From the NCBI RefSeq assembly GCF_034422975.1, contig NZ_CP139873.1, positions 2,170,001 to 2,234,000 of the forward strand: DNA of 64,000 bases, read 5' to 3'. Origin of the DNA: Idiomarina sp. PL1-037. GTDB lineage: Bacteria > Pseudomonadota > Gammaproteobacteria > Enterobacterales > Alteromonadaceae. The notes beneath the pieces were generated by a model, which ran no database searches, was not told the DNA's origin, and worked only from the letters and a program-made list of their open reading frames with translations. A program made the position numbers and the translations under genes. Of this stretch, positions 38,521 to 49,076 are shown piece after piece; positions within the stretch are counted from its first letter, which is position 1; each line of letters opens with the position of its first letter.

Positions 38521-38922
38521 ATGACAAAGACTCGAAAAGAAAGTCCCATCCGTCTGGATAAATGGCTGTGGGCAGCAAGATTCTACAAAACCAGGGCACT
38601 TGCCCGACAGATGATTCAGTCAGGCAAAGTACATTATGACGGGCAACGTAGCAAGCCTTCTAAGGTTGTGCAGGTTGGCGCTTTTATCACTTTGCGTCAG
38701 GGCTTCGATACAAAAGAAGTTGAAGTCCTGGAGTTAAGTGAGCAACGCCGCGGTGCCAGTGAGGCGCAATTGCTATACAGAGAAACGCCTGAGAGTATAG
38801 AAAAGCGCGAAAAAAATGCGGAAGCAAGAAAGCTTAATGCGTTGTATAATCCGCACCCGGATGGACGGCCAGATAAGAAACAGCGCCGTCAGCTTATCAG
38901 AATGAAAGACAGCGGTGAATAA
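38521..38922 (+). CDS. hslR: Heat-shock protein Hsp15 (ribosome-associated, S4 domain)
   Basis: Hsp15 binds free 50S subunits carrying a stalled nascent chain with tRNA and helps recycle them. The 133-residue protein has an S4 RNA-binding domain at about 10-60 (RLDKWLWAARFYKTRALARQ) and a basic lysine/arginine-rich C-terminal tail (DKKQRRQLIRMKD). hslO follows 30 bases later, as in E. coli. No strong ribosome binding site is visible. Confidence 0.93.
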   Translation: MTKTRKESPIRLDKWLWAARFYKTRALARQMIQSGKVHYDGQRSKPSKVVQVGAFITLRQGFDTKEVEVLELSEQRRGASEAQLLYRETPESIEKREKNAEARKLNALYNPHPDGRPDKKQRRQLIRMKDSGE

Positions 38923-38952
38923 ACCGCTCGTTGTCGATAAACAGGAGTGCCC

Positions 38953-39777
38953 ATGGAATACCCAACTGATCAATTGTCACGCTACACCTTTGAAGAGCAC
39001 GATGTGCGAGGTGAACTCGTTCAGTTGACCAGCAGTTATCAAACCTTGATCCGTGGCCACGACTACCCAGCGCCGGTTCAGGAGTTGCTTGGGCAAATGA
39101 TGGCTGCCGTATCGCTGTTAACTGCCACTTTAAAATTTGAAGGTCATATTGCAGTGCAACTTCAGGGCGATGGACCACTTAACTTTATTGCGGTTAATGG
39201 CAATCATAACCAAGAGCTTCGAGGCATAGCTCGGTTAAGATCCGAAATTGACAGCACCGATTTGCAATCAATGATAGGCAAAGGTCAGCTCATTATAACC
39301 CTGACGCCTAACACGGGTGAGCGTTATCAGGGCGTTGTCAGCGCCAGTGCCGATTCAATTGCAGCTATGCTGGAAGACTATTTTGAACAGTCAGAACAGT
39401 TGCACACCCGGGTATGGCTGCACGCCGATGGAGAGCATGCTGCCGGAATGCTATTGCAACGCCTGCCGGCAACAGGAATGGACTTAACCGGATTCGAGCA
39501 TCTGGCGACCTTAACCGATACCATTACTGCTAAAGAAATTTTTACCCTACCAGCAGAAGAGCTATTGCATCGTCTTTATCATGAAGAGCAAGTGCATCTG
39601 TACCCGTCACAGGAAGTCAGCTTTGTTTGTGGCTGCTCTCGTGAACGTACATTAGAGGCACTGGCTTCAGTAAGCCCGGAAGAAATTCAGGAAATTTTAG
39701 CCGAGGAAGGCGAAATTATGATGACCTGTGATTATTGCCTGACCGAGTACCGCTTTACTCCTTCAGATTTTCATTAA
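38953..39777 (+). CDS. hslO: Redox-regulated chaperone Hsp33
   Basis: Hsp33 is a holdase that becomes active when its zinc centre is oxidised. The 274-residue form has the four cysteines in the classical CxC...CxxC array at the C-terminus (VCGCSRE and TCDYC). The ATG at 38953 has AGGAG 5-6 bases before it; a GTG at 38947 is too close to that site. A hairpin terminator follows. Confidence 0.95.
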   Translation: MEYPTDQLSRYTFEEHDVRGELVQLTSSYQTLIRGHDYPAPVQELLGQMMAAVSLLTATLKFEGHIAVQLQGDGPLNFIAVNGNHNQELRGIARLRSEIDSTDLQSMIGKGQLIITLTPNTGERYQGVVSASADSIAAMLEDYFEQSEQLHTRVWLHADGEHAAGMLLQRLPATGMDLTGFEHLATLTDTITAKEIFTLPAEELLHRLYHEEQVHLYPSQEVSFVCGCSRERTLEALASVSPEEIQEILAEEGEIMMTCDYCLTEYRFTPSDFH

Positions 39778-39787
39778 TAGATAAAGA

Positions 39788-39812
39788 AAAGCCTGCTCAG
39801 TTAGCAGGCTTT
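39788..39812. terminator. Bidirectional terminator between hslO and der
   Basis: A 10-base stem, AAAGCCTGCT / AGCAGGCTTT, with loop CAGTT. A- and T-rich flanks suit termination of both hslO (+) and der (-). Confidence 0.88.
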
Positions 39813-39823
39813 CTCGTTTAAAA

Positions 39824-41263
39824 CTACTTTTTCTTCTTCAGGAATTTCATCAAGCGTCTGCGTTTTCGCTGCTGTGACAAAGTCAGCTGGTTTTTCTTAC
39901 CTTCATACGGGTTAACCGGTTCACGGAATTCTACTTTTATTGGCGTACCCATAACGCCCAGAGACTTCCGGAAGTAGTTAATTAAATAGCGCTGATAAGC
40001 TCCCGGTAAGTCTTTTACCTGGTTACCATGAATAATAATACGCGGTGGATTATAGCCACCTGCGTGCGCATATTTAAGTTTCACCCGACGGCCACTAACC
40101 AGTGGCGGCTGATGTTCTTCCTGCGCCATTTCCATTATTTTGGTGAGCTTAGAGGTACTAATTCGCTGCGTTGCGCTGGCATAAGCCTCTTCAACCGACT
40201 CAAATAAATGCCCAACACCCGTACCATGCAGTGCGGAGATAAAATGCAAGCGAGCAAAGTCGACGAAACCTAAGCGACGATCCAGCTCACGCTTTATCTC
40301 TTCTTTGTGGTCGTTTTGCAAACCATCCCACTTGTTCACCGCAATAACAATTGAGCGACCGGCATTTAATGCAAAACCAATTAAGTTGAGATCCTGGTCA
40401 CTGATGGTTTCACGCGCATCAACCACAATAAGGACAACGTTTGCGTCTTCAATTGCCTGCAGGGTTTTCACCACCGAGAATTTCTCGATAGCCTCACCAA
40501 TACGTCCGCGACGACGGACTCCAGCGGTATCAATCAAAACGTATTCTCGTTCGTTCCGTTGCATAGGAATATACACGGAGTCACGAGTAGTGCCCGGCAT
40601 GTCATAAACGACAACCCGCTCTTCACCCATTATACGATTGATTAAGGTTGACTTACCGACATTCGGGCGACCGACAATAGCCAATTTTAGTGGCAGTTTA
40701 TCGTAGTCAATTTCATCGTGCTCGAGCTCCTCAGACTCAACGTCCTTGGGCACGATAACATCGGGGTATTCTTCCGCTATTGGCTTGAAGCAAGTTTCGA
40801 GTAGCAGCTCAACCCCTCGGCCGTGAGCTGCTGCAATACCGTAAAGCTCGCCTAAAGATAACGAATAGAAGTCGGCCATCGCCGAATGGGCATCAATACC
40901 ATCAATTTTGTTACAGACCAGGTAAACTTTCTTATTTTGCTTACGCAAATGGTTCGCAATAGCCTGATCACCAACGGTAACACCGTCACGCGCATCCACC
41001 ATGAAAAGAACGACATCGGCTTCATCAACAGCAAGCAGTGATTGCTTTGCCATTTCTTCATCTATGCCTTCTTCATCACCATGAATACCACCGGTATCAA
41101 TAACAATAAATTGATAACCGTCGTAGTTTGCCTGACCGTATTTACGATCCCGGGTTAACCCGGGAAAGTCCGCTACCAATGCATCGCGAGTCCGCGTTAA
41201 ACGATTAAAAAGCGTGGATTTCCCCACATTTGGGCGCCCTACCAGCGCGACAACAGGTAACAT
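39824..41263 (-). CDS. der: Ribosome assembly GTPase Der (EngA)
   Basis: A double GTPase needed for 50S subunit maturation, 479 residues. Two G domains each show a P loop ([11 protein letters not shown] near residue 8, [11 protein letters not shown] near residue 198), DxxG motifs in DTGG and DTAG, and NKxD in NKID and NKWD. A KH-like domain follows, with a lysine-rich tail (MKFLKKKK). It ends the run hisS-yfgM-bamB-der, the same order as in E. coli. Confidence 0.97.
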   Translation of the reverse strand: MLPVVALVGRPNVGKSTLFNRLTRTRDALVADFPGLTRDRKYGQANYDGYQFIVIDTGGIHGDEEGIDEEMAKQSLLAVDEADVVLFMVDARDGVTVGDQAIANHLRKQNKKVYLVCNKIDGIDAHSAMADFYSLSLGELYGIAAAHGRGVELLLETCFKPIAEEYPDVIVPKDVESEELEHDEIDYDKLPLKLAIVGRPNVGKSTLINRIMGEERVVVYDMPGTTRDSVYIPMQRNEREYVLIDTAGVRRRGRIGEAIEKFSVVKTLQAIEDANVVLIVVDARETISDQDLNLIGFALNAGRSIVIAVNKWDGLQNDHKEEIKRELDRRLGFVDFARLHFISALHGTGVGHLFESVEEAYASATQRISTSKLTKIMEMAQEEHQPPLVSGRRVKLKYAHAGGYNPPRIIIHGNQVKDLPGAYQRYLINYFRKSLGVMGTPIKVEFREPVNPYEGKKNQLTLSQQRKRRRLMKFLKKKK

Positions 41264-41266
41264 CTC

Positions 41267-42508
41267 TTATTCATTTCCTGATTGAGTATCGAGTGCGATG
41301 ATATCACCGTCCCGAGTTTGTACATACATAACGTTGTTATCAACGACAGGAGCAACATAGACTCCATCGCCACCAACGTCGTAACGGCCGACGACGTCGC
41401 CGGTTTCACTGTCCAGCCAATGCAAATAGCCTTCAAAGTCACCAACCACAACGTTACCCCGATGCCACGCCGGTGCACTCAGCTTACGACCAAACAGCTC
41501 AGTGTTACTCCAACGCTCAATACCACCGCTCTGGTCAAGTGAGTAAACGTGGCTTTTAACATCTGTTAGGAAAATTCGGCCATTCGTCACCAGCATATTT
41601 TCAAACGCTTTGTAATCGCGTTTCCAGCGGACTTCACCGCTCATGAGTTCAAGCGCAACCAGTTCGCCGTTAAAGGCGACCATATATAACGTTGTTCCCT
41701 GGGTAGCGGGTCTTGCGTCAACGTCGGCTAAACGCTCCAATTCTGTGCTTCCGCTGGGCTTACCAATAGCCTGAGTCCAGGCTTGTTGTCCACTGTCAGC
41801 AATGAGGACCATACCAGAGCCGTTACTGTCGCCAACCACAATACCGCCACTGATAATTGCCGGAGCCGATGCCCCACGCACTGTCAGCATGGGCGTCTGA
41901 TATTCATATTCCCATTGCTCTTCACCGGTTTCAGCGTCCAGGCTAATGACTTTTCCGCCACCAGTATGAACAACCACACGACCCTCGCCGACAGCAGGGT
42001 CTGACATGACTTCGTTGTTCACTTCGGTATGCCAGACAACATCGCCAGTTTCAGCATCTAAAGCAACGACGTCACCATTTTCAGTGCCTAGAAAAATGCG
42101 ATCGTAGCGAGCAACTAAGCCGCCAGATATGCGAGCTGGAAAAGGACTTGCAAATAAGCCGCTGAACCAGTCCTCGTCGGTTGCTTCATCAAATGTCATG
42201 CGCTGACGCAAATCAATTCGCCACAAGCGCTCACCTGTGGACTTATCAAAAGCACTGACGAGGCCATTGCGATCGGCGGCGAAAACCTTGCCATATTCAA
42301 CTACAGGGTTCAGTCGGGAGAAGTGCTCACCTATACCGCTTCCGACAGAGGCATCCCATAAAACTTTTGGTTGTACTTGCTCTGAGATAGGCTGAAGCAC
42401 CGCGAATTTAGGCTCTTCATCATCGTCGCCGAAAATAGAGCAACCACTAACAAGAACTGCAGCAGTCAATAACAAACTGCCTTTGGTAAAGCGTTTAATC
42501 AATTGCAT
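41267..42508 (-). CDS. bamB: Outer-membrane assembly lipoprotein BamB
   Basis: A lipoprotein of the Bam complex that helps insert beta-barrel proteins. The 413 residues begin with a signal peptide ending at lipobox VSGC (Cys23). An eight-bladed propeller of PQQ-like repeats follows; recurrent patterns are FDKSTGERLWR, LDAETGDVVWH and LDAETGEEQWE. It overlaps yfgM by 1 base and ends 3 bases before der. Confidence 0.95.
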   Translation of the reverse strand: MQLIKRFTKGSLLLTAAVLVSGCSIFGDDDEEPKFAVLQPISEQVQPKVLWDASVGSGIGEHFSRLNPVVEYGKVFAADRNGLVSAFDKSTGERLWRIDLRQRMTFDEATDEDWFSGLFASPFPARISGGLVARYDRIFLGTENGDVVALDAETGDVVWHTEVNNEVMSDPAVGEGRVVVHTGGGKVISLDAETGEEQWEYEYQTPMLTVRGASAPAIISGGIVVGDSNGSGMVLIADSGQQAWTQAIGKPSGSTELERLADVDARPATQGTTLYMVAFNGELVALELMSGEVRWKRDYKAFENMLVTNGRIFLTDVKSHVYSLDQSGGIERWSNTELFGRKLSAPAWHRGNVVVGDFEGYLHWLDSETGDVVGRYDVGGDGVYVAPVVDNNVMYVQTRDGDIIALDTQSGNE

Positions 42509-43116
42509 TATGACTTAACCAGGCTGTTGAGTTTCATTTGCAGTGCCGGGGTCAATGACTCACCCGCCTGCAATGCGCGTTCGTAGGCAGCTCGAGCTTC
42601 TTCGGTATTACCCTGCTCGGCCAAAATATCGCCTTCAAGCTCCGCGGCAAAACCCGAATAAGCTTCTGGCAACGGTTTCTTAACTAAGTTTAAAGCAGCA
42701 TCAAGCTGTTCCTGAGCAATTAACACCCGGGCTAACCGGATACTGGCTAAAGCCGACATGTTTTCGTCTTCGGCGCTGTCAACAACCGACTGCAGTGCTG
42801 TAACCGCCGTTGCTAAGTCAGCGCGCTCAACCGCGTGCTGAGCCAACTGCAAAGCCACCAATTGCGCGTAAACATTTTCGGGATTCTCGCTGACAAACTC
42901 CTGTGCTTCGAGTACAGCGTTTTCGCTACCTTCAGAGAGTTCGGCCGTCAGTTGCTCGTAGTTTGCTGAGGCACGCTGCTGAGTTTCCAGCGTATGCTGA
43001 TCATAATAACGCCAGCCATAAAACAAGCCAAAGCCAATAACCACACCGGCAACAATACCTTTACCGTGCTCTTTCCAGAACTCTTTTAAACGTTCTACTT
43101 GCTGTTCTTCATCCAC
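42508..43116 (-). CDS. yfgM: YfgM-type ancillary SecYEG translocon subunit
   Basis: A 202-residue inner-membrane protein with one helix near residues 16-32 (GKGIVAGVVIGFGLFYGW) and a periplasmic domain of TPR-like helices. In E. coli YfgM associates with SecYEG and the chaperone PpiD. The N-terminus (EEQQVERLKEFWKEHG) is typical. It lies between hisS (4-base gap) and bamB (1-base overlap). Confidence 0.92.
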   Translation of the reverse strand: MDEEQQVERLKEFWKEHGKGIVAGVVIGFGLFYGWRYYDQHTLETQQRASANYEQLTAELSEGSENAVLEAQEFVSENPENVYAQLVALQLAQHAVERADLATAVTALQSVVDSAEDENMSALASIRLARVLIAQEQLDAALNLVKKPLPEAYSGFAAELEGDILAEQGNTEEARAAYERALQAGESLTPALQMKLNSLVKS

Positions 43117-43120
43117 CTGA

Positions 43121-44398
43121 CTACCCTCTCGTCATTGGTTGCAGATACTCAATAAGTGCCTGCCAGCCCAGAGTTTGTTGTTCTTCAGCAGTGCGTAACG
43201 GCTTTACAGTTACCTGTTGCTGAGCGATTTCATCCGCGCCGATAATCAGTGCCACTTGTGCACCCGACTTATCCGCTTTCTTCATTTGTTTTTTCATAGA
43301 ACCGCCGCCACAGTGGCTTACCAGGCGCAGTTCCGGCAACTCATTTCTCAGCTGTTCGGCAATTCGCGGGGCATTTAGTTCCGCTTCGTCGCCTAATGGC
43401 ATTAAGTAAGCATCAACCACTCGTCTTGGGGTCAGCTTGCCTTGTTCCTGCAGCAACAGCACCAGGCGTTCCATACCCATCGCAAAACCGACCGCAGGCG
43501 TAGCCTTACCGCCTAATTGTTCAACCAGTCCGTCATAACGACCACCGGCACAAACAGTACCCTGAGCGCCCAGAGCGGTGGTAACCCATTCAAACACGGT
43601 ACGGTTGTAATAATCGAGGCCACGAACCAAACGTTCGTTTAAGGTATATGAAATACCGGCCGCTTCCAGGCGAGCCGTCAATTGCTCAAAATGCTCTTTT
43701 GAATCAGTGTCCCAGTATTCGGATAGACTAGGCGCACCCTCCAGAATCTTCTGAGTCTTCTCATCTTTACTGTCCAGAATACGCAACGAATTGCTTTCAA
43801 GCCGGCGTTTACTGTCTTCATCCAGCTCACTTTCATAGTCAGACAAGTAAGCTTTTAACGCGTCGCGGTAATTCGCGCGCGCCTCGTTAGAACCCAGAGA
43901 GTTCAGCTGCAGCTCTACCTGATCGGCAAGACCGAACTCACGCCATAATCTGGCCGAAAGCAGAATGACTTCCGCATCGGCATCGGCGCTTTCTAAACCA
44001 AAGGTTTCAATACCAAACTGATGAAACTGACGATAACGACCTTTTTGCGGACGCTCGTACCGGAACATAGGCCCCATGTACCACAAACGCTGAATTTGAT
44101 TATACAAAAGACCGTGCTGATTCCCCGCACGCACGCAACTTGCTGTCCCTTCCGGACGCAAGGTCACGCTTTCACCATTACGGTCATCAAAGGTATACAT
44201 TTCTTTTTCGACAATATCGGTAACTTCACCAATAGAGCGTTTAAACAGTTGTGTGCTTTCCAGCACCGGCATACGGATTTCGCTATACCCGTAGCTTGCA
44301 GCAACACGTCGTATTACTGCTTCAACCTGTTGCCAGGCCGGACTTTGCTCTGGCAACAAATCATTCATGCCACGAATTGCTTGGATTGTATTCGCCAC
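43121..44398 (-). CDS. hisS: Histidyl-tRNA synthetase
   Basis: A class II aminoacyl-tRNA synthetase charging tRNA(His), 425 residues. Motif 1 region ([10 protein letters not shown], with YGYSEIRMP), motif 2 ([20 protein letters not shown]... [18 protein letters not shown]) and histidine-specific [15 protein letters not shown] are seen, then motif 3 (GFAMGMERL) and the anticodon-binding domain. It leads hisS-yfgM-bamB-der and has its own candidate promoter in the 72-base gap to ispG. Confidence 0.97.
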   Translation of the reverse strand: MANTIQAIRGMNDLLPEQSPAWQQVEAVIRRVAASYGYSEIRMPVLESTQLFKRSIGEVTDIVEKEMYTFDDRNGESVTLRPEGTASCVRAGNQHGLLYNQIQRLWYMGPMFRYERPQKGRYRQFHQFGIETFGLESADADAEVILLSARLWREFGLADQVELQLNSLGSNEARANYRDALKAYLSDYESELDEDSKRRLESNSLRILDSKDEKTQKILEGAPSLSEYWDTDSKEHFEQLTARLEAAGISYTLNERLVRGLDYYNRTVFEWVTTALGAQGTVCAGGRYDGLVEQLGGKATPAVGFAMGMERLVLLLQEQGKLTPRRVVDAYLMPLGDEAELNAPRIAEQLRNELPELRLVSHCGGGSMKKQMKKADKSGAQVALIIGADEIAQQQVTVKPLRTAEEQQTLGWQALIEYLQPMTRG

Positions 44399-44440
44399 GG
44401 AACCTTCTCGTCTGGTTATCGATACAGAAAATAAGCGGGT

Positions 44441-44469
44441 ATTATAGGGACTTTGTCGATGCGGGTAAA
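44441..44469 (-). promoter_or_regulatory. Candidate sigma-70 promoter of hisS
   Basis: A perfect -10 TATAAT (44441-44446, minus strand) is preceded after 17 bases by TTTACC (44464-44469, 4 of 6 matches to the -35). It lies 43 bases upstream of the hisS ATG, just beyond the ispG stop. Confidence 0.6.
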
Positions 44470-44470
44470 A

Positions 44471-45586
44471 TCAACCGTCAATTTCTTTTACGTCAATTTT
44501 ATTAGCTTCAATGAACTTTACCTGCTCGCGAATTTGGGCTTCCAGTTCATCCACTAAATTCTGGTTATCCAGTCGGAGTTTTTGACGTGCTCCACCAATG
44601 TACAAGCCACTTTTATTCTTAGCGCCGGCGAGGCCGACATGCGATACCAGAGCCTCACCCGGACCATTCACAACACAGCCTATTATTGAAACATCCATTG
44701 GAATAGTAATATCCTCCAGACGCTCCTCTAAGGCATTAACGGTGTTAATAACATCGAATTCTTGTCTGGAGCAACTGGGGCAGGCAATAAAGTTGATACC
44801 CCGGGCACGAATACGCAGTGACTTTAATATATCAAAACCAACTTTAATTTCTTCAACCGGGTCAGCCGCGAGCGAAACCCGCAGGGTGTCACCGATCCCC
44901 TCGGCCAGCAACATACCTAAACCAACCGACGATTTCACCGCGCCGCTACGCTTACCGCCAGCTTCTGTAATGCCTAAATGCAGCGGCTGATCAATTTCTT
45001 TCGCCAATAAACGGTAGGATTCAACCGCTAAAAAAACGTCTGACGCTTTAACACTGACTTTAAAATCGTGGAAGTCCAGCTTGTAGAGAATGTTGACATG
45101 GCGCATTGCCGATTCCACTAACGCCTCGGCTGTCGGCTCTCCATATTTTTCTTGTAAGTCTTTTTCCAGCGAACCGCCGTTGACCCCAATACGAATTGGA
45201 ATGTTACGTTCACGCGCTGCATCTACTACAGCTTTTATTCTGTCTTCGTGACCAATATTACCCGGATTGATACGTAAGCAGTCAGCGCCATATTCGGCAA
45301 CTTTAAGCGCAATGCGGTAATCAAAATGAATGTCAGTAACCAGCGGTACCGGGCTGCGCAGCTTTATTTGCTTAAAAGCTTCGGCGGCTTCCATTGTGGG
45401 TACAGACACACGAACAATATCCGCACCGGCCTGAGCCAAAGCTTCTATTTGCGCAACAGTCGCATCTATATCGGTTGTTTCAGTATTTGTCATGGACTGC
45501 ACAGCAATCGGTGCGCCATCGCCAATAGGCACATTACCTACATATAAGCGGCGTGAAGGACGGCGTTTAATTGGATTTTCGTGCAT
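44471..45586 (-). CDS. ispG: 4-hydroxy-3-methylbut-2-enyl diphosphate synthase IspG
   Basis: A [4Fe-4S] enzyme of the MEP isoprenoid pathway that converts the cyclic diphosphate to HMBPP. The 371-residue form starting at [20 protein letters not shown] matches E. coli (372). Cluster cysteines are in CPSCSR and GCVVNGPGE. The second of two adjacent ATGs (45586) is favoured by an AAGG 5 bases before it; longer forms run back into rodZ. It follows rodZ as in E. coli. Confidence 0.96.
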   Translation of the reverse strand: MHENPIKRRPSRRLYVGNVPIGDGAPIAVQSMTNTETTDIDATVAQIEALAQAGADIVRVSVPTMEAAEAFKQIKLRSPVPLVTDIHFDYRIALKVAEYGADCLRINPGNIGHEDRIKAVVDAARERNIPIRIGVNGGSLEKDLQEKYGEPTAEALVESAMRHVNILYKLDFHDFKVSVKASDVFLAVESYRLLAKEIDQPLHLGITEAGGKRSGAVKSSVGLGMLLAEGIGDTLRVSLAADPVEEIKVGFDILKSLRIRARGINFIACPSCSRQEFDVINTVNALEERLEDITIPMDVSIIGCVVNGPGEALVSHVGLAGAKNKSGLYIGGARQKLRLDNQNLVDELEAQIREQVKFIEANKIDVKEIDG

Positions 45587-45605
45587 CATAACCTTAAATT
45601 GACCT

Positions 45606-46715
45606 CTACTGCTCTTCTGACGGAACGGTAAACCGTGCAACACGCCCAGTCCGGAACTGGCTCATATCGAAAGCGTTACCGTTAAAGCTTAGATTAACCG
45701 CTTCAGGTTTACACAATGTTACTGAAAAAGGGGCTTCGCCCGGAACCGGCATACGGTAGCCGGCAGCTTTTACACCAACAGCCTGGGTTTCACCTGAAGC
45801 ATCATCAATTTTAACCCAGCATTCTTCATTAAACTCTAGCACCAGACTGGCTGAAACAGTTTCTGATTGCGGCGATGGTTCAACAGCTTCTGATTCGACC
45901 GAACTTTCAGTTTGGTTATCTGTCTGCTCGGCAGTTTCAGTTGGTAACTCTTGCGTATCACTAACATCGTTAGCCGCGGGCTCGGTATTAGTGGCCGACG
46001 ATTCATCGTTATTCTCGTTGGTATTCTCGTTGGTATTCTCGCCACTTTCACTAACGGGTTCTTGCACCGACTCGACCGCAACATTCGTGTCACCGGTTTC
46101 AACTTCAGACTCTAATACGGCTTCATCTTCATTCGGCTCAATTTGTGGCTCTGTCGGCCGATTTGAAATTTCAATATCATCGACGTTATCAGCATTGTCA
46201 TCAGTGTTTACCGGGGAAACTTCTGTGCTTTCCTGTGTGCCGATTTCACCTTCACTAAAACCAAGATCCGGCTCTTGCCACCACCAAATAACCAAAGCAA
46301 CAACAATAATGATAACCACATACGTAATTAACATTAAGCGGTTGTCACTTTCTTCATGCTTTTTGCGTCTAGAGAAGCTCTGCATCTGGCTGCTTTCAAC
46401 TTCTTTATAGCCTCTGGCTTTGTAAGCCTCAAACAGCTCGGTATCGTCTAAATCAAGCAGTTTGGCGTAGGAACGTAAATAACCTTTAATAAAGGTTGCC
46501 GTCGAAAAAGTTGAATACTCATCGGCTTCCAGCAACTCAATAATCTGCTTTCGCAAACGCAACTGGTCTGCAACCTCGCGCTGCTCTAAACCTTTAGCTT
46601 CACGGGCTTCTCTCAGAATTTCACCAGGACTTTTACTCGGCTTTTGCTTTGTTTCTTGTGCCGCTTCCGGTTCTGGCTTGTTATTATCTTGTGTTGATTC
46701 GTTTTCAGCAGTCAT
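45606..46715 (-). CDS. rodZ: Cell-shape protein RodZ
   Basis: RodZ ties MreB to the membrane for rod-shape growth. The 369-residue form has a cytoplasmic helix-turn-helix domain ([20 protein letters not shown], about 28-47), one membrane helix ([20 protein letters not shown], about 125-144), a very acidic Asn/Glu/Thr-rich periplasmic linker with repeated NTNEN, and a C-terminal DUF4115 domain ([17 protein letters not shown]). The ATG at 46715 avoids overlap with pilF and gives a normal N-terminus; the start is not backed by a clear ribosome binding site. Confidence 0.93.
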   Translation of the reverse strand: MTAENESTQDNNKPEPEAAQETKQKPSKSPGEILREAREAKGLEQREVADQLRLRKQIIELLEADEYSTFSTATFIKGYLRSYAKLLDLDDTELFEAYKARGYKEVESSQMQSFSRRKKHEESDNRLMLITYVVIIIVVALVIWWWQEPDLGFSEGEIGTQESTEVSPVNTDDNADNVDDIEISNRPTEPQIEPNEDEAVLESEVETGDTNVAVESVQEPVSESGENTNENTNENNDESSATNTEPAANDVSDTQELPTETAEQTDNQTESSVESEAVEPSPQSETVSASLVLEFNEECWVKIDDASGETQAVGVKAAGYRMPVPGEAPFSVTLCKPEAVNLSFNGNAFDMSQFRTGRVARFTVPSEEQ

Positions 46716-46735
46716 GATTGTAAGGGGTTTCCCTG

Positions 46736-47191
46736 TTATGGTTGAACTGCGTCGTGACTTAGCCGGGCCAAACATTCGGCTCTATTAGCCTCAGCTCTGG
46801 CATGATGTGGATACGCTGGATCCAATGCCACTTTATCAAAATACCTGAGTGCTTTTTTCCAGTCACCAGCCACACACAGTGCAACCGCATAGTTATTGTA
46901 CAATGCACCGCTCATAGGTTGCCATGATAATGTCTGTTGGTAAAGTGACAAAGCTGAATCAACGTCATTTGTCGCTAAATACCATTGCCCGAGGGCAAGA
47001 TTGGCATTCAGAGACCGGGGATTGTTCGTCAATGCGGTTTGCAAATGCGGATACGCAAGCTTCAATTTGCCCTGCGTCAAATAAGCAAGTCCAAGCTGCA
47101 ACCGTACATCATTACCCACAGATACCGACTGTTCAGGGTTAGCGGTACAACCATATAGCGCTGCGGCTATCAATAATAAAGCGGTTCGCAT
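46736..47191 (-). CDS. pilF: PilF/PilW-type TPR lipoprotein (short form)
   Basis: A lipoprotein with lipobox LYGC (Cys15) and about three TPR repeats (LQLGLAYLTQGKLKLAYPHL, NANLALGQWYLA, YNNYAVALCVAGDWKKALRY). In Pseudomonas and Neisseria the homologue pilots the type IV pilus secretin PilQ, and its place between rlmN and rodZ is the normal one for pilF. At 151 residues it is much shorter than the usual ~250, so it may lack the last TPRs. The ATG at 47191 follows AAGGAG by 7-8 bases. Confidence 0.82.
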   Translation of the reverse strand: MRTALLLIAAALYGCTANPEQSVSVGNDVRLQLGLAYLTQGKLKLAYPHLQTALTNNPRSLNANLALGQWYLATNDVDSALSLYQQTLSWQPMSGALYNNYAVALCVAGDWKKALRYFDKVALDPAYPHHARAEANRAECLARLSHDAVQP

Positions 47192-47224
47192 TATCACACT
47201 CCTTGTGCCTGCGACTCTGTAAAT

Positions 47225-48361
47225 TTACGTGGTCTTTACAGCTATTGCCTCTCCACCACGCTGTTGCTGCTGACGTTTCAATATACGTTTTGTACGATCG
47301 ATGACATCGCCCACTAATTGCCCGCAAGCTGCATCGATATCATCCCCACGAGTTTTCCGTACCATTACCGTCAAACCGTACTCCATAAGTACTTTGGCAA
47401 AACGGTCAATCCGCGAGTTACTAGAGCGTCCGTAATCCGAACCCGGGAAAGGATTAAATGGAATAAGGTTAATTTTACTCGGGGTATCTTTTAAGGTTTT
47501 TGCCAGCGCATGTGCCTGATCGGTTGAGTCATTAACATGGTCCAGCATGACATACTCTACCGTTACTTTACGCTGAGCTTTTGACTGCTCAACATAACGA
47601 CGGCTGGATGCCAGAAATTCTTCAATATTGTACTTCTTATTAATAGGTACAATTTCGTTGCGCAGCTCATCGTCTGGTGCGTGCAACGAAATAGCCAACA
47701 TCACATCGATGCGTTCGCGCAATTTTTCCAACGCAGGAACAACACCTGAAGTACTTAAAGTAACGCGGCGTTTGGATAAACCGAAACCCAGGTCATCCAA
47801 CATTAACTCCATTGCCGGAACAACATTGTTTAAATTAAGCAAAGGTTCGCCCATGCCCATCATGACCACGTTCGTTACGGGTTTAATTCCGGTTTTTCCA
47901 TAAGCCCCTAGCAGCTGGTTCACCCGCCATACCTGGCCGATGATTTCCGCCACACTGAGGTTACGGTTAAAGCCCTGAGCCCCGGTTGAGCAGAAAGTAC
48001 ACTCTAATGCACAACCAACCTGAGAGGACACACACAAAGTAGCGCGATCACCCTCGGGGATCCACACTGTTTCCACGTCCTGGCCGTCGAACAAGGTCAT
48101 TGCGAACTTAATCGTACCGTCCGATGACTGCTGCTGTTCACGAACTTCAGGCGCGCGTATTTCAGCGACTTGCTTGAGCTTTTCACGCAACGCTTTATTA
48201 AGATTCGTCATCTCATCAAAGTCATCGACACAAAAGTGATACAGCCACTTCATTACTTGTTCAGCACGAAATGGTTTCTCACCCATCTCACGAAAGAACT
48301 CTTTAATTCCTTCACGATTCAGGTCGAGCAAGTTCACTTTTTTATCTATTGCGTTGGTCAT
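47225..48361 (-). CDS. rlmN: 23S rRNA and tRNA m2A methyltransferase RlmN
   Basis: A radical-SAM enzyme that methylates C2 of A2503 in 23S rRNA and A37 of some tRNAs. The 378 residues include the cluster motif CALECTFC (CxxxCxxC), the GMGEPLLN motif, and the C-terminal cysteine in AACGQL used in the methyl-transfer mechanism. It begins the strand run toward pilF-rodZ-ispG. Confidence 0.96.
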   Translation of the reverse strand: MTNAIDKKVNLLDLNREGIKEFFREMGEKPFRAEQVMKWLYHFCVDDFDEMTNLNKALREKLKQVAEIRAPEVREQQQSSDGTIKFAMTLFDGQDVETVWIPEGDRATLCVSSQVGCALECTFCSTGAQGFNRNLSVAEIIGQVWRVNQLLGAYGKTGIKPVTNVVMMGMGEPLLNLNNVVPAMELMLDDLGFGLSKRRVTLSTSGVVPALEKLRERIDVMLAISLHAPDDELRNEIVPINKKYNIEEFLASSRRYVEQSKAQRKVTVEYVMLDHVNDSTDQAHALAKTLKDTPSKINLIPFNPFPGSDYGRSSNSRIDRFAKVLMEYGLTVMVRKTRGDDIDAACGQLVGDVIDRTKRILKRQQQQRGGEAIAVKTT

Positions 48362-48396
48362 AAAGCTCCGGTTTTCTGATGTGCCTCGACATTTTT

Positions 48397-48464
48397 GTAG
48401 CCTGACGTTTATGTCAGGATCTCACCTGACATAAACGTCAGGCTACCTAAGAACATCAGGCTAC
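48397..48464. repeat. REP/BIME-like palindromic repeat pair plus a remnant
   Basis: Two perfect copies of a 22-base unit face each other (48397-48418 and 48425-48446) with 6 bases between. Each unit has 5' tetranucleotide GTAG followed by its own stem CCTGAC / GTCAGG around a 6-base loop, the layout of REP elements mobilised by RAYT transposases. A third, eroded copy (CATCAGGCTAC) is at 48454-48464. Together the pair folds into a 22-base-pair hairpin in the gap between ndk and rlmN, and could end or stabilise the ndk transcript. No RAYT gene is in the window. Confidence 0.75.
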
Positions 48465-48478
48465 ATTCAAATACAGTC

Positions 48479-48910
48479 TTAGCGAGTACGCTGGCAAACT
48501 TCTTCGTCGCTGAAGAAATAAGAGATTTCACGTGCTGCAGATTCAGTTGCATCTGAACCGTGTACCGCATTTTCGTCTATAGTTTCAGCGTAGTCTGCAC
48601 GAATCGTTCCTGCCAGTGCTTCTGCAGGATTCGTAGCACCCATGATGTCGCGGTTTTTACGTACAGCGTCTTCACCTTCGAGAACCTGAACAACGATAGG
48701 GCCTGAAGTCATGAATTCAACCAAAGCACCAAAAAAAGGACGTTCTTTGTGTTCTGCGTAGAAGCCTTCTGCCTGTTCTTTGCTTAAGTGCATCATTTTA
48801 GCACCAACAATGCGAAGACCCGCAGATTCAAAACGGTTGTAGATAGCGCCGATTAAGTTTTTTGCAACTGCATCAGGCTTGATAATTGATAAAGTGCGCT
48901 CTAAAGCCAT
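48479..48910 (-). CDS. ndk: Nucleoside diphosphate kinase
   Basis: Ndk balances nucleoside triphosphates by phosphate transfer from ATP. The 143 residues match the family. The N-terminus is [17 protein letters not shown], and the phospho-histidine lies in [12 protein letters not shown]. The ATG at 48910 has GGAG 9 bases before it; a start at 48925 would include that site. It is separated from rlmN by the REP-like repeat. Confidence 0.97.
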   Translation of the reverse strand: MALERTLSIIKPDAVAKNLIGAIYNRFESAGLRIVGAKMMHLSKEQAEGFYAEHKERPFFGALVEFMTSGPIVVQVLEGEDAVRKNRDIMGATNPAEALAGTIRADYAETIDENAVHGSDATESAAREISYFFSDEEVCQRTR

Positions 48911-49032
48911 GGTTATAAACTCCAATAAAATTAAGGGATAAGTTAGTCGCGCGGATTATACGTGAGATAGACGCAGAAATCGAATACCCAGTGATTGTTT
49001 TTTTATTCATTCTCAGCTAGGATGAAAGAACC

Positions 49033-49053
49033 TATATAGCCATATAGACGTCT
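49033..49053 (+). promoter_or_regulatory. Candidate promoter with MetJ box before msrA
   Basis: TTCTCA (49010-49015), 17 bases, then TATATA (49033-49038) form a weak sigma-70 promoter. Immediately after it lie met boxes AGCCATAT (5/8 match, 49038-49045) and AGACGTCT (8/8 match, 49046-49053). MetJ normally needs two or more boxes, so one perfect and one weak box gives only moderate support. Confidence 0.5.
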
Positions 49054-49076
49054 ATTTGACAATAAGGAGTTCTGAC

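Noticed and set aside
46005..46045. Short tandem direct repeats resembling a CRISPR-like or slippage array
   Set aside because: They encode NTNEN repeats in the disordered periplasmic linker of RodZ; no spacers are present.
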